From Pseudomonadales bacterium (GTDB lineage: Bacteria > Pseudomonadota > Gammaproteobacteria > Pseudomonadales > Azotimanducaceae): a DNA stretch of 64,000 nt. Shown piece after piece: positions 42,322 through 51,876 of the stretch (position 1 is its first letter; the number at the start of each line of letters is the position of its first letter). The stretch lies in contig JAJECH010000051.1 in the NCBI GenBank assembly GCA_022822135.1, positions 1 through 64,000 on the forward strand, written 5' to 3'. Below the pieces are notes generated by a model. That model was not told the DNA's origin. It saw nothing but the letters and a program-made list of their open reading frames with translations, and did not search any database. Both the position numbers and the translations under genes were made by a program.

Positions 42322-43497
42322 ATGCAACCCATTTCAGCCGACTCACATGTAGTCGAAGCAGCGGATGTTTTTACGGGTTTACCAGAGAGATTCGGTGACG
42401 ATGCACCACGCATCATGTATGCCGGTACCGATAAAGACGCGATCATCATTCCGTCAAAAGGTGCTGCCGGCGTTCGTAAACGGATCGGTATCGCCGGTCT
42501 TCGCGCGCGCGAAGGCGCAGAGGTCGAACGACGCACTGGTTACAAGCCGAACGTTGAAGACATGTCTGACGGCGACATCGTCAAGATCATGTCCCAGGGG
42601 TACGATGGAATCCGGGAAGGCATAAAAAATGGTGCGGAACGTCATGTGGATCAAGACATCGACGGAGTAGCCGCGGAATTCCTATATCCTGGTTTCTTCG
42701 GTCTCTTCAGTTTCGAAAATCTCGAATTGCTGGTTGCCTGCCAGAAGAATTACAACGACTGGTTGCATGACTATTCGTCGGCCGCGGGTGGTCGACTATT
42801 CGGACTGGCAGCTATTCCAATTCAAGATCCTGAAGCGGCAGTTGAGGAACTTCATCGCGTGGTGAAGCTGGGATTCAAAGGTGGTTGTATTCCCTGTACT
42901 TCGCCTCCAGAACACCCGTATTACGACGAAATCTACGACCCTGTATGGGCCGCCGCCGAAGAAGCTCGGTTCCCACTTGCGATGCACGTCGGCACAAACG
43001 CGTACACGCCAAAGGAGTTCCGCCAGAATCGTGTGCTTCGTGATCCGGTTGGCGACTATGCTCAGTCACAAATTTCCATTCAGCGTTCGCTCGTAGAACT
43101 CATCGTGCATGGGGTCGCTACCAAGTTTCCAGATCTGCAGTTTGTCGTCGCCGAATTCAATGGTGGATGGATCGCACACTGGCTTGATCGCATCGAGCAG
43201 GGATTACAGCGTGAATACAGCTTCCGTAATAAAGGAACTTATACGGGTGAAAAGCCGCACGATATTTGGGCTCGCCAGTTTTGGGCAACCATCGAAGACG
43301 ACCGTCCTGCTATCCTAACCCGCGAGTTGATTGGCGTGGATAACTTGATGTGGGGTTCAGACTATCCGCATGTCGATTCGACTTGGCCATGTTCACTTAA
43401 CGTGCTTGACGAGGTCTTCGCGGATATACCGTCAGAAGACCGCGACAAGATCACACGAACGAACGTAGAACGTCTCTACGGATTATCGAATCGATGA
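42322..43497 (+). CDS. Amidohydrolase-2 family TIM-barrel protein (third of three)
   Basis: The 391-residue protein starts QPISADSHVVEAADVF, and has AMHVGTNAY in the barrel, then VVAEFNGGWIAHWLDRIEQG and GSDYPHVDSTWP with the late metal-binding aspartate. This puts it with the two paralogues at 29491 and 34180, in the ACMSD-related group of metal-dependent decarboxylases and hydrolases. It is separated from the molybdenum hydroxylase by a terminator and so has its own promoter, probably in 42180-42320, which I cannot pinpoint. Confidence 0.87.
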   Translation: MQPISADSHVVEAADVFTGLPERFGDDAPRIMYAGTDKDAIIIPSKGAAGVRKRIGIAGLRAREGAEVERRTGYKPNVEDMSDGDIVKIMSQGYDGIREGIKNGAERHVDQDIDGVAAEFLYPGFFGLFSFENLELLVACQKNYNDWLHDYSSAAGGRLFGLAAIPIQDPEAAVEELHRVVKLGFKGGCIPCTSPPEHPYYDEIYDPVWAAAEEARFPLAMHVGTNAYTPKEFRQNRVLRDPVGDYAQSQISIQRSLVELIVHGVATKFPDLQFVVAEFNGGWIAHWLDRIEQGLQREYSFRNKGTYTGEKPHDIWARQFWATIEDDRPAILTRELIGVDNLMWGSDYPHVDSTWPCSLNVLDEVFADIPSEDRDKITRTNVERLYGLSNR

Positions 43498-43671
43498 TTC
43501 CGCGAGCGGACCAATTTTGGTAAGGTCACTTGAAGCGTAGCTGCCAAGACTCAATCCTCACTCTCGCTCACAACGGTTCAATTTTTGCGAGCAACGACTG
43601 AGAACGTATTAATGACCCAAGAATGAAAGCACGAAACCGAGGGAGAACAGATAACAGATACGGACTGTGCG

Positions 43672-46600
43672 TTAGTCCGTATGGTTCGGGAGTAAGAGTC
43701 TGGCTTCTTGATCTATTTCATCAAGAATAAGCGCGTTAGCCAGTAATTCTCTGATGCGATTAGATGCCGCTACTTGACCAAGATTCTGTTCCTGAGACAC
43801 AAGCCAAGTATGTGTAACACGTTCCGCGCGTTTACATAACGAAGCTAGTCTGCGGTGAGTCGCGTTCGTCTTTTCGTATTTTGCTATTGGTACATTCCGC
43901 CAAGGATTATTTGTGAAATGGCGTCCGCTAGTTCTACTTTCGAGAAACGCTCTTCCCAAACACGGAGCATTCAATAGAGCAACAAGATACGCAGCTTCAT
44001 CTGATGTTTGACATTGGTAATAGTGTACTGTGTGCTGAAGAATTGCTGCGCCAGGTCGCCAGCGGGAAGCCCTCATAATATCGCCGGAAGTGGGATACAG
44101 TACGAGTGTCTTTCGACTGGACGCTTTCGAAAGTTGCGAAGAGAGTTTGCTACTAAAATCAATTTGTTCTCGTAACGTTTTTGGGGTTCTTCGTCCTTTG
44201 CCTTTTAACTCTTGATAGATTTCGTCTAGAGAACTCCAGAAATCTGATTCATGCACTGGATCCTCAACTAGCGATCCTGCGGATGTCATTGGAATGATTG
44301 CTTGAGGCAGTGTAAGCGCACATTCAAAGACTAAAAGCTGAGAGGATGTAAGCAGATCATGAATCCAATTTTCTTTCAGATTGCCTACTTGGGGATTGAC
44401 TTGCTGCCAATCTCCTTTCGCCGAACGCTCAGTTGTAATCTCGAATTCGCCTTGCCGACCAGTAGGAACGGCTTTATCGATGATTGTTAGGACTTTTGGC
44501 GTTATTGTTGCCCCTTGCCGAAATAGCGGCTGATCTTTTGCGTCGACATAATCTGAAATCTCTTTTGGAAGCGGGTCGGGGGATGGGTGAAAACTGACGT
44601 GTTCGTTTGCCTCCTGTAACGTTATTTCGGGAGCTAATTTGCCATCTGCAATGCGTGCGTAGATTCGATCCGAATCCGCCAGATTGGAATACCTGAAATC
44701 GAACAGCACACAACAACGCCGTGCATCACCACCGCCGAATGGCTTTATCGCTTCTAAGTCCAACGTCTGAGCCAATATCGGTGAATGCCATTCTCGGAAT
44801 TTACTCCATCCTCCCGAAATCAGAGCTGATTTCTTCACCAACCATGCGGCGGGGTCTGATTCAGGACTGGAAAGATAGAGGTCGCGAGTACGCTTTATGA
44901 ACAACTGTGAGATATCGAAGTGCGGTGCGTTCCGTCCGCCAGTCCATAGATTCATGCGATCGTCTGCAAATTCTTCCAATACGCGCTTGCGACTAGGAAC
45001 TTGGATATCGGTCATGGAAACCCAAGGTGGATTGGATACGATTCGGTCGACTTTTTGTTCTCGAAGGCGAAGAGGTCCAGCTGTATTGGCAATATACCAA
45101 GCCCACACCGAATTGCCTTCATTCTCGATTATTGTTTTAAAGGATTCATGGCACTCCGATAGTGTTATGCGATCTTCAGCGGGCACGGAATCGAGGATAT
45201 CTTGAAAGAGCGCTTGATTCGAAGCCGCCGATGCGATTAGTCTGCGTAAATTGTCTGTGAAATCCGGTTGTTCTACGAACGACTGAGGTATTGACACGTA
45301 TCTACCACCAGGCGTTGTTATACGTACCTCTCCGTTTAACCGTCGGAAAAGCGAGTCTTCATCGAATGTGCTGACAAGCAGTGAATCACCAACATATACT
45401 CGAATCGCGGACTCGCCATCGGGCGGCTCCGAAGGCAATGCTCGAAGAAGGGTGGCGCGTGAGATTTCTGCTGCAACTGGATGTACGTCGATCCCGATGA
45501 CTAACCTTGAGATAGCGGCTGCCCGACGGCTATTCGAGACATCTTTTAGGACAGGAGAGCGGAGTAATCTCAGTGCTGCGTGATATAAAAAAGTACCAGA
45601 ACCACAACACGGGTCAAGAACCCCTACGCCCTCTAACTCCTCCTGATTCCTTTCTGCTTTCAGTGCCGCACGTATGGCCGTCTCGCACCACGTTTCATCT
45701 AGCACTTGCTCAACCAGCAGTTCTGCAAGCCAGTCAGGCGTGTAGTACTCACCAAAGGTTTTTCTGTCTCGGGCATCTACGAACTGCTCATACAACGGGC
45801 GGAGTACATCGCCACGGCGTCGTCGCCATTCGAACGAGTGAACACTCATTAGAAGATGCTGTGCCCAATCACGTCCTTTATTGCTGTCCAACACCCACGA
45901 GACGAAACCATCTTTCAAGATTACGGAAGCATCCGGTTTTTGATGCGGATTCGATACGGTGTGAATTACTCCGCGGGCCAGCGCAACAAGAAACGTATGA
46001 GTAACGAATAGTCGACGTCGAGCTACTACGTTCTCGGGCTCCATACTGCCGGTTCGAAGTAGCTCAAGCCATAGATCGCTCTTAGTTTGTGTCTGCTCTA
46101 ATCTTTCGCCACGAAGACTCTCGTAAAGATCTTGTAATTGCTCGTGGGCAGGTTCAAAAATTGAGCGCGGATCTGGAGGTATCCAGGGCTTACCCACTGG
46201 TTTGGTATTTAGAATCGGCATCAAATGGTGTAGCAACTGGTCGGCGTTTATTGGACGAAAATCACTTATCACTTCTTGAGCAACGGCTCCCGATTTGTTA
46301 TCGAAACGCCAAACATGCCACACTCGTCCATCAGTCAGGATACCGTGCCAGTCGCAGTTATCGCGCTCCTCCAAACCAAGTTGATCAAGTTCGACATGCA
46401 GTTCGCTTAAGAGATACCGCTCTAATTGACTGAATGGAGACTCATTGTTTTCACGAGCTTGAGGTTTATGAGGATCGTCCGCAAGCCCGACGGTCTTTGT
46501 CTCGAAAAAGGTGCGTCTTCGCGGCAAGTAAATATCCGCGGGACCTCCAGCTGTTCGATACGTAATTACGTTATCAATTTCTAATGCGTCTAACAGACGG

Positions 46601-46710
46601 CCGATGTCCTGGCGGATATTGTCTTCTGGTCGTGAAACCGACGCTTTGAGTAATGACTCAGCTTTTTGAAGTTGCTCTTCACTCAGCTTGTCACCCTTAC
46701 TATTTGACAT
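43672..46710 (-). CDS. Single-chain restriction-modification enzyme (Type IIG-like, N6-adenine methylase)
   Basis: The 1012-residue protein joins nuclease and methylase. The N-terminal 140 residues look like a PD-(D/E)xK nuclease: D59 in GGPADIYLPRRRTFFETK, then E70-x-K72, and SQLERYL at 94-100. The methylase has motif X FGEYYTP (319-324), motif I LDPCCGSGTFL (365-375), motif II IGIDVHP (406-411) and motif IV NPPW (560-563), the adenine-N6 form. Residues from about 600 to 1012 are the likely target-recognition part. Eco57I/MmeI-like enzymes share this plan. No separate specificity or restriction gene lies beside it, so it would act as a complete defence system on its own. Flanks carry 174 and 244 non-coding bases. 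Confidence 0.85.
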   Translation of the reverse strand: MSNSKGDKLSEEQLQKAESLLKASVSRPEDNIRQDIGRLLDALEIDNVITYRTAGGPADIYLPRRRTFFETKTVGLADDPHKPQARENNESPFSQLERYLLSELHVELDQLGLEERDNCDWHGILTDGRVWHVWRFDNKSGAVAQEVISDFRPINADQLLHHLMPILNTKPVGKPWIPPDPRSIFEPAHEQLQDLYESLRGERLEQTQTKSDLWLELLRTGSMEPENVVARRRLFVTHTFLVALARGVIHTVSNPHQKPDASVILKDGFVSWVLDSNKGRDWAQHLLMSVHSFEWRRRRGDVLRPLYEQFVDARDRKTFGEYYTPDWLAELLVEQVLDETWCETAIRAALKAERNQEELEGVGVLDPCCGSGTFLYHAALRLLRSPVLKDVSNSRRAAAISRLVIGIDVHPVAAEISRATLLRALPSEPPDGESAIRVYVGDSLLVSTFDEDSLFRRLNGEVRITTPGGRYVSIPQSFVEQPDFTDNLRRLIASAASNQALFQDILDSVPAEDRITLSECHESFKTIIENEGNSVWAWYIANTAGPLRLREQKVDRIVSNPPWVSMTDIQVPSRKRVLEEFADDRMNLWTGGRNAPHFDISQLFIKRTRDLYLSSPESDPAAWLVKKSALISGGWSKFREWHSPILAQTLDLEAIKPFGGGDARRCCVLFDFRYSNLADSDRIYARIADGKLAPEITLQEANEHVSFHPSPDPLPKEISDYVDAKDQPLFRQGATITPKVLTIIDKAVPTGRQGEFEITTERSAKGDWQQVNPQVGNLKENWIHDLLTSSQLLVFECALTLPQAIIPMTSAGSLVEDPVHESDFWSSLDEIYQELKGKGRRTPKTLREQIDFSSKLSSQLSKASSRKTLVLYPTSGDIMRASRWRPGAAILQHTVHYYQCQTSDEAAYLVALLNAPCLGRAFLESRTSGRHFTNNPWRNVPIAKYEKTNATHRRLASLCKRAERVTHTWLVSQEQNLGQVAASNRIRELLANALILDEIDQEARLLLPNHTD

Positions 46711-46954
46711 ATGGCAAGGTCATTTTCGATACGTAAGAATAAGGACGGAAAATTACTACCTAACGACCCCAACTCGATTTTACTAACAAGAGTATCCATT
46801 CGCAGTACGAGTTTGTGACTGAAGGCGTTCCGCGAGGACAATAAGCCTGTCTGACAGATAGTAATTACCAAGCGGTCGTAAATAATTAAAGATCGTCACA
46901 GATTCGTATTAACGGTAACTCAAGTGGCAACGATCGCCTAATAAATCGACTTAG

Positions 46955-47377
46955 TCATTCAGGAGTCGGATCTTCGTTCGAGTCCTCGCCAAAAATCAAG
47001 AGCCGTCCGTCTGGATCTCGAAACTCTATTTCCTTCTTTTCGTAGAACCTTACGTAAAAGTCACTCACCTCAACCCCGGCGTTTTGTAAGTGCGTGCGAA
47101 TACCTACGACATCTTCACAATGGAAGTAATGTATGACGTCCGAATCTAAAGCGCCGTCCGCGTTCTTTTCTGGTGCTTTTAGGTAACTCGCACTCGTCAG
47201 CATGATGCGATTGTGAGTTCTAGTAAGCGAAGCCCACCCGGTGAGTCCGACATCGTCCATCCGATCTGCGACTTCAAATCCAAGAATGTCGCGGTAGAAA
47301 CGAATGGAAGCCTGTACGTCAGCGCAGACCAGCATCGGCACATGCTCACCGATGCGTAGTCGTTGCCCTTCAGACAT
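46955..47377 (-). CDS. VOC (glyoxalase/bleomycin resistance) family protein
   Basis: The 140-residue protein has the beta-alpha-beta-beta-beta repeats of the vicinal oxygen chelate fold. The first half contains VPMLVCADVQASIRFYRDIL and GFEVADRMDD; the second YFHCEDVVGIRTHLQNAGVE, ending with EFRDPDGRLLIFGED, where the glutamate-phenylalanine and DPDG are typical. Members are dioxygenases, lyases or binding proteins; the activity is not determined. It starts 22 bases downstream of the PhyH gene on the same strand, and may be co-transcribed with it. Confidence 0.88.
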   Translation of the reverse strand: MSEGQRLRIGEHVPMLVCADVQASIRFYRDILGFEVADRMDDVGLTGWASLTRTHNRIMLTSASYLKAPEKNADGALDSDVIHYFHCEDVVGIRTHLQNAGVEVSDFYVRFYEKKEIEFRDPDGRLLIFGEDSNEDPTPE

Positions 47378-47399
47378 GTGGTAGCTCGTTGAAGAAAAA

Positions 47400-48302
47400 C
47401 TATGCAGCCGGAGCTAGCTGCGGTACAACCTGATTCTGGGTTTCGTAAGGGAACGCATCGTCAAAGCCGATCAGTTCTCGTATCGTGTCTGGATCGTCAC
47501 AGTCGTCCCACGGTTGCTCGCGCATCGTGACCTTCATGTTTTCTTGAGGGAGTACTGCGTGATGACGATAGTAGGCAACCGCATTCAATCGAAGACCTTT
47601 GGTTTTCTTCGGGAATGCACCGTGCCACGTGGTTCCCGGCCAAATGATCACGGAACCGGGAACGCACTCGGCCGCAACGGCTCGTTGTGACGCGAACGGA
47701 TGATTTGGGTGAGCGTTCGACTTGTGAGATTTAGGTACGTACGCAAGCGCACCATCTTCCTTCGTGTACGTTGTCAACGCCCACGTCGCATTCGCGGTTA
47801 AAGCAGTATGACCCCACGGTAGAGGATTCGCCCCTTGGTCACAGTGCAAACCCAAGTGCTCGCCGTATCCGAAGTCGCCTTGCCACTTAACGAAGGAATT
47901 GGTACTACTGTATCGCCAGTTTCGTTTTCCGCCAGGACCACGACCAAACAGGTGTCCGATCAGGGCGTCAGTGACCGGGTTCACAAACAAATCGCGAAAA
48001 CACCGATCCAACTGCAATAGTTGCTGAATCAGCATCTGCGTTGGTTCCGGCGCATCCTTCGGTCGTAAGCCACTATTTGGCGGAGTAGGCCAATGAAGTT
48101 CGTCAGTAGGTCCATCTTCAAGCGTAATCCCACAACCGCCGGTGATCTCAGAGAACCTGTCCAAAAGTACTTCGGTGCATCGTTCGAACAGCGCCGAATC
48201 TACGCCTGTGACTTCCGGAGGAACAATCGTGAGTCCATCGGTATCCAGTTCGAGCGCATACTTCTCTAGCGAAAGATCTTTGATCGGATCAGAATCAGCC
48301 AT
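47400..48302 (-). CDS. Phytanoyl-CoA dioxygenase (PhyH) family protein
   Basis: The 300-residue protein has an H-x-D metal pair in HLGLHCDQGANPLPWG and a later histidine in TWHGAFPKKTKG, followed by the arginine of LRLNAVAYYRHHA, which binds 2-oxoglutarate. The ATG at 48302 fits because it leaves about 90 bases to the divergent PhyH gene; an open frame to 48350 would run into the shared promoter region. A VOC gene follows 22 bases downstream. Together with the enzymes at 15398 and 48393 it makes three PhyH paralogues in the window; they are not close copies of one another. Confidence 0.86.
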   Translation of the reverse strand: MADSDPIKDLSLEKYALELDTDGLTIVPPEVTGVDSALFERCTEVLLDRFSEITGGCGITLEDGPTDELHWPTPPNSGLRPKDAPEPTQMLIQQLLQLDRCFRDLFVNPVTDALIGHLFGRGPGGKRNWRYSSTNSFVKWQGDFGYGEHLGLHCDQGANPLPWGHTALTANATWALTTYTKEDGALAYVPKSHKSNAHPNHPFASQRAVAAECVPGSVIIWPGTTWHGAFPKKTKGLRLNAVAYYRHHAVLPQENMKVTMREQPWDDCDDPDTIRELIGFDDAFPYETQNQVVPQLAPAA

Positions 48303-48392
48303 AGCGTTAATTTGATTTAGTTGAAGAAATGGTGCGCCAGTTTGCCGCACGTTAATCAGACAAGCGGAAATGCATCAATAAACTATGCGACC

Positions 48393-49238
48393 ATGACCTA
48401 CACAGTACCTGAAGAAGCTGTTCGTAGCTACGAAAAAGACGGCTTCGCCATCCTTCCAAGTGTCATTGATGCAGAGATGCTCGCCATGCTCCAAATGGAG
48501 TGTGGGTATTTCATCGGCTACACCGATGCTTGGATGGAAAACAAAGAACTCGACGTTATGGGCATCACCCATAAAGGCAAGCGATATTTCATCAGTAACC
48601 GCTATCGCAAGAGCCCGGACATGCATCGATTCTTGTTCGGTGAATTAATGCGTGAAATAACGGCAAGTTTTTTAGGTCCTGACGCCTATCTGTTTGTTGA
48701 ACAATGGGTCGTCAAAGGCGCCGAGCAGGGAATGAAGTTCGCTTGGCACCAGGATAGTGGGTACGTAAAGTTCATTGATCGTGAGAATGTCCACAAGCCG
48801 TACCTCACATGTTGGTGTGCGTTGGACGATATGTCAGCTGCAAATGGGACGATTTCCGTGCTCCCGCATGACGTGATCGGCACGCGTAATAACGTACTTG
48901 ACCATGTCAGTGAGAAGGGAACCAATGATTTAGTTGGCTATCACGGCGACGAACCTGGTGTTGAGATCAACGTTCCTAAAGGCTCGATTGTTGTGTTTTC
49001 GAGCACTAGTCTGCATCGAAGTAGCGCGAATAAGACGGATCGTCGTCGTCGTGCGTATCTAGCACAATATAGTTCGGAACCGATCTATAGTTCAAGCGGC
49101 AAACTTTGGTCGATGGCGGTTCCGTTCGTAAAAGATGGCAATGTCGTATATGACCGAGACTCAGATTTGCAGGATCACGAGATCGAGCGAAGCCGACTCC
49201 GGGAAGTGCAACGCGCAAGCGAGGCGGGAGCGGGATAG
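48393..49238 (+). CDS. Phytanoyl-CoA dioxygenase (PhyH) family protein
   Basis: The 281-residue protein opens with YEKDGFAILPSVID, has the metal pair H119-x-D121 in FAWHQDSGYVKF, and H208 in SLHRSSANKTDRRRRAYL with basic residues that hold 2-oxoglutarate. The ATG at 48393 is preferred over an upstream frame from 48321 because the regular sequence begins there. The next gene, a CoA-transferase, starts 3 bases after its stop, suggesting that the oxygenase works on a CoA thioester or its free acid; this is inference. Confidence 0.88.
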   Translation: MTYTVPEEAVRSYEKDGFAILPSVIDAEMLAMLQMECGYFIGYTDAWMENKELDVMGITHKGKRYFISNRYRKSPDMHRFLFGELMREITASFLGPDAYLFVEQWVVKGAEQGMKFAWHQDSGYVKFIDRENVHKPYLTCWCALDDMSAANGTISVLPHDVIGTRNNVLDHVSEKGTNDLVGYHGDEPGVEINVPKGSIVVFSSTSLHRSSANKTDRRRRAYLAQYSSEPIYSSSGKLWSMAVPFVKDGNVVYDRDSDLQDHEIERSRLREVQRASEAGAG

Positions 49239-49240
49239 CG

Positions 49241-50440
49241 GTGCCGGGTCCGCTTGACGGCGTCAAAGTTCTAGATTTAACTTCTATTTACTCCGGTCCG
49301 ATCTGTGCGTCGATACTTGGCGATCACGGCGCGGATGTCATCAAGATCGAAGCGCCCGAAGGCGATACCATGCGAGCGGGTGCTCGCTACTCTCGGCATG
49401 GCGTATCCGGACCTTTCGCCGTGATGAATCGCAATAAACGAGCCATGGTGCTTGATTTACGTACTGACGCGGGTAAGGATGTCCTTCGGCGCATGCTTTC
49501 TCAAGCCGACGTGGTAGTGGAAAACTATCGCCCAGGCGTCATGGAACGATTGGGGTTTGGCTGGGAACAATTGCAGGAGATCAACGAACGATTGATCTAC
49601 GCGTCGATTAACGGCGTTGGGTCCGTGGGTCCTTACGCGAAACGCCGGGTATACGATGCGGTAATTCAAGCGATCTCGGGTGTGGCTTCACTTCAGGCAG
49701 ACCCGAGTGTAGAAAAGCCACAGATGATCAATACGCTGCTATGTGACAAAGTCACCGCTATTACCGCAGCCCAGAACATCTCCTCAGCGTTATACGCACG
49801 TGAACAAACTGGACGCGGTCAGTTCGTCCAAGTTTCCATGCTTGATTCTGCGCTGTTTTTTATGTGGCCGGACAGCATGGCGAACTTCACATTTGTTGGT
49901 GAGGAAACGCCACCTCGGTCATACGGCAGCCACTCTTATTTTGTACGAGAAACAAAAGACGGCTACATTGCCACAATGCCGGTCAAACGAGGCGAGTGGC
50001 AAGGACTATTCGATGCATTGGAGCTTTCAAACCTTCTCCTCGATGATCCACGATTTTCGACCCCAGCTGCACGACAAGCGAACAGCCAGCTGTTCCAAAA
50101 AATCCTGAACGAGAGCTATCAGAAATTCACGACCAAAGAGCTGGTTGAACGCTTAGAAACGAATCAGGTTCCGTTTGCTGAAATTAACAGCCGACCCGAA
50201 GTAATAGAAGATCCGCAGATCAAAGCGATGGGTGCGTTGATGGAATTTGATCATCCGGTTGGAGGTCGAATGCGCCAACCACGACCACCGGGACGCTTTA
50301 GTGAAACCGAGACGGACATTTTTAGGTGCTCACCGGAACTGGGCGAGCACGGTGCGGAGGTTTTGATGGAATACGGATTTACTGAAGCGGAGATTCAGAC
50401 GCTCTCTGATCAGGGAGTCATCGTTCCGACAGCCCTGTAA
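49241..50440 (+). CDS. Class III (CaiB/BaiF family) CoA-transferase
   Basis: The 399-residue protein starts GPLDGVKVLDLTSIYSGPIC, has VIKIEAPEGDTMR, the block NRNKRAMVLDLRTDAGKD, VVENYRPGVMERLGFG, and the segment TLLCDKVTAITAAQNISSAL, where the catalytic aspartate of family III enzymes lies. They exchange CoA between acids through a mixed anhydride. The start is GTG at 49241, 3 bases after the PhyH gene, so both are very probably in one operon. It ends 9 bases before the convergent aroA gene. Confidence 0.92.
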   Translation: MPGPLDGVKVLDLTSIYSGPICASILGDHGADVIKIEAPEGDTMRAGARYSRHGVSGPFAVMNRNKRAMVLDLRTDAGKDVLRRMLSQADVVVENYRPGVMERLGFGWEQLQEINERLIYASINGVGSVGPYAKRRVYDAVIQAISGVASLQADPSVEKPQMINTLLCDKVTAITAAQNISSALYAREQTGRGQFVQVSMLDSALFFMWPDSMANFTFVGEETPPRSYGSHSYFVRETKDGYIATMPVKRGEWQGLFDALELSNLLLDDPRFSTPAARQANSQLFQKILNESYQKFTTKELVERLETNQVPFAEINSRPEVIEDPQIKAMGALMEFDHPVGGRMRQPRPPGRFSETETDIFRCSPELGEHGAEVLMEYGFTEAEIQTLSDQGVIVPTAL

Positions 50441-50449
50441 GCGAACCTT

Positions 50450-51712
50450 TTAAACGTATGCGAGACTCATGTCGCGCCAATAGTTCGTGTAAGTCTTATT
50501 GACGCACAACGGATCGTTAATCCGACAACCGTCAGTCTTGGACGCCAATACTGAAAGTGACATCGCCATCCGATGGTCATCGTAAGTGTCAAAGATTGTC
50601 GGGTTAGGTTTGCTTGGCCAAATCTTTAAATAATCCGCGCCCTCTTCAACGCGAACCCCGGCACGCGATAGTTCTCGGGCAGGACAGGCTATTCGGTCGC
50701 ATTCCTTGTGACGCAGAGTAGACAATCCCGATATCTTCACCGGTTGTGGTAAATACGGTGCGATCGCCATAAGCGTAGGCGCGGCGTCTGGCATCTCTGA
50801 CATGTCAACAGTATCAAGCGGCTCAAGCTCGGTTGGTCCTCGGATCACTGTCGAAAACTCATGCTGTTCGATTTCCGCGCCTAACTGCGCGCACACGTCG
50901 ATGAAGCCATAGTCTGGTTGCCAACTGGACCGACCGACATTCGTCAATTCGACCGTTCCACCATGTAAAGTGGCTAACGCCATGTGATAGGTCGCTGAAG
51001 AGGCATCGCCTTCTATATTGAAGTGACCACCTTGATAGGTTTGTGGTCGCATCCTAAAGATGCTACTGCTCATGTCCTGTTCGATCTTGACGCCGCGATT
51101 TTCTATCTCGCCAAGAGTTCCTGCGACGTATGACGCGCTAGCTAATTGATCGATCAGTTGCACTTCCAACCCTTGCGGGAAACACGGTCCGACAATCAAT
51201 AGTGCTGAGAGGTATTGACTCGATAACGTGGCATCGAGCCTCGTACTGCCATTATTTGTCGGTGCGCTGCTAATCGTGATCGGTAACTTCCCATCGTTCG
51301 ACTCAACGACGCAACCTATTCCTGAGATTGCGTCGAGTAGGGCTTTATTCGGTCGGTTTGCGAGGGACTCTCGTCCGATAAATCGCGTCACGCCTTGTCT
51401 TAAAGACGCGGCGGCAAGCAACAATCTCAACGAGACACCGCTTTGCCTCGCATCCAGTTCGACCTCACCATCTGAATTGAAATTAGGCGTCAGCTGAAGA
51501 CCGTCTTCCAGTGAGCCGCTGAACTTGGTTCCGAGGCGTTCAAGGCAATCAAGCATCGCATCCACATCGTCACAAGGCGGTATGCCGAATAGCGTTGAAT
51601 CGTCAAAAGCTAATGCAGAGATGAGCAATTGCCGCAAGGCGATGCTCTTACTCCCGGGTAGGGTTAAGTCGTACTCGAACGGTTTTTCGATGGGTAGGAT
51701 GAGTTTCGACAC
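50450..51712 (-). CDS. aroA: 3-phosphoshikimate 1-carboxyvinyltransferase (EPSP synthase)
   Basis: AroA joins phosphoenolpyruvate and shikimate 3-phosphate in aromatic amino acid synthesis. The 420-residue protein starts VSKLILPIEKPFEYDLTLPG and has the key SKS lysine, DVDAMLDCLERLG, the catalytic aspartate in VDMSEMPDAAPTLMAIAP, the RHKECDRIA motif (usually R-x-K-E-S-D-R, here with cysteine for serine) and DDHRMAMSLSVL. I chose the GTG at 51712; the frame is open to 51811, but those 33 residues are not family-like and overlap a hairpin. It stands apart from the catabolic genes. Confidence 0.93.
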   Translation of the reverse strand: MSKLILPIEKPFEYDLTLPGSKSIALRQLLISALAFDDSTLFGIPPCDDVDAMLDCLERLGTKFSGSLEDGLQLTPNFNSDGEVELDARQSGVSLRLLLAAASLRQGVTRFIGRESLANRPNKALLDAISGIGCVVESNDGKLPITISSAPTNNGSTRLDATLSSQYLSALLIVGPCFPQGLEVQLIDQLASASYVAGTLGEIENRGVKIEQDMSSSIFRMRPQTYQGGHFNIEGDASSATYHMALATLHGGTVELTNVGRSSWQPDYGFIDVCAQLGAEIEQHEFSTVIRGPTELEPLDTVDMSEMPDAAPTLMAIAPYLPQPVKISGLSTLRHKECDRIACPARELSRAGVRVEEGADYLKIWPSKPNPTIFDTYDDHRMAMSLSVLASKTDGCRINDPLCVNKTYTNYWRDMSLAYV

Positions 51713-51773
51713 GCTGTAACGGACCGACGGTTGAAGCGCAATTGTAGAATCGATAGCACAATCAAATTGGTGA

Positions 51774-51798
51774 TTCACGCTGAAAATATCAGCGTGAA
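51774..51798. promoter_or_regulatory. Perfect 10-bp inverted repeat in the aroA leader
   Basis: TTCACGCTGA (51774-51783) is exactly complementary to TCAGCGTGAA (51789-51798) around AAATA. It lies 62 bases upstream of the chosen aroA start and 79 bases before the divergent acyl-CoA dehydrogenase ATG. It could be an operator between the two promoters or a leader hairpin. No T run follows, so a terminator is unlikely. Confidence 0.5.
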
Positions 51799-51876
51799 GC
51801 CGATGTACCACAGTCTAGGTTGTACATCAACAATAAAATGACGCCCGCCGAATTTACTCGAGATTGAGAGATTGCC

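Noticed and set aside
50450..51811. aroA starting at the GTG at 51811
   Set aside because: The first 33 residues are not family-like and cover a perfect inverted repeat; the GTG at 51712 gives the normal protein length.
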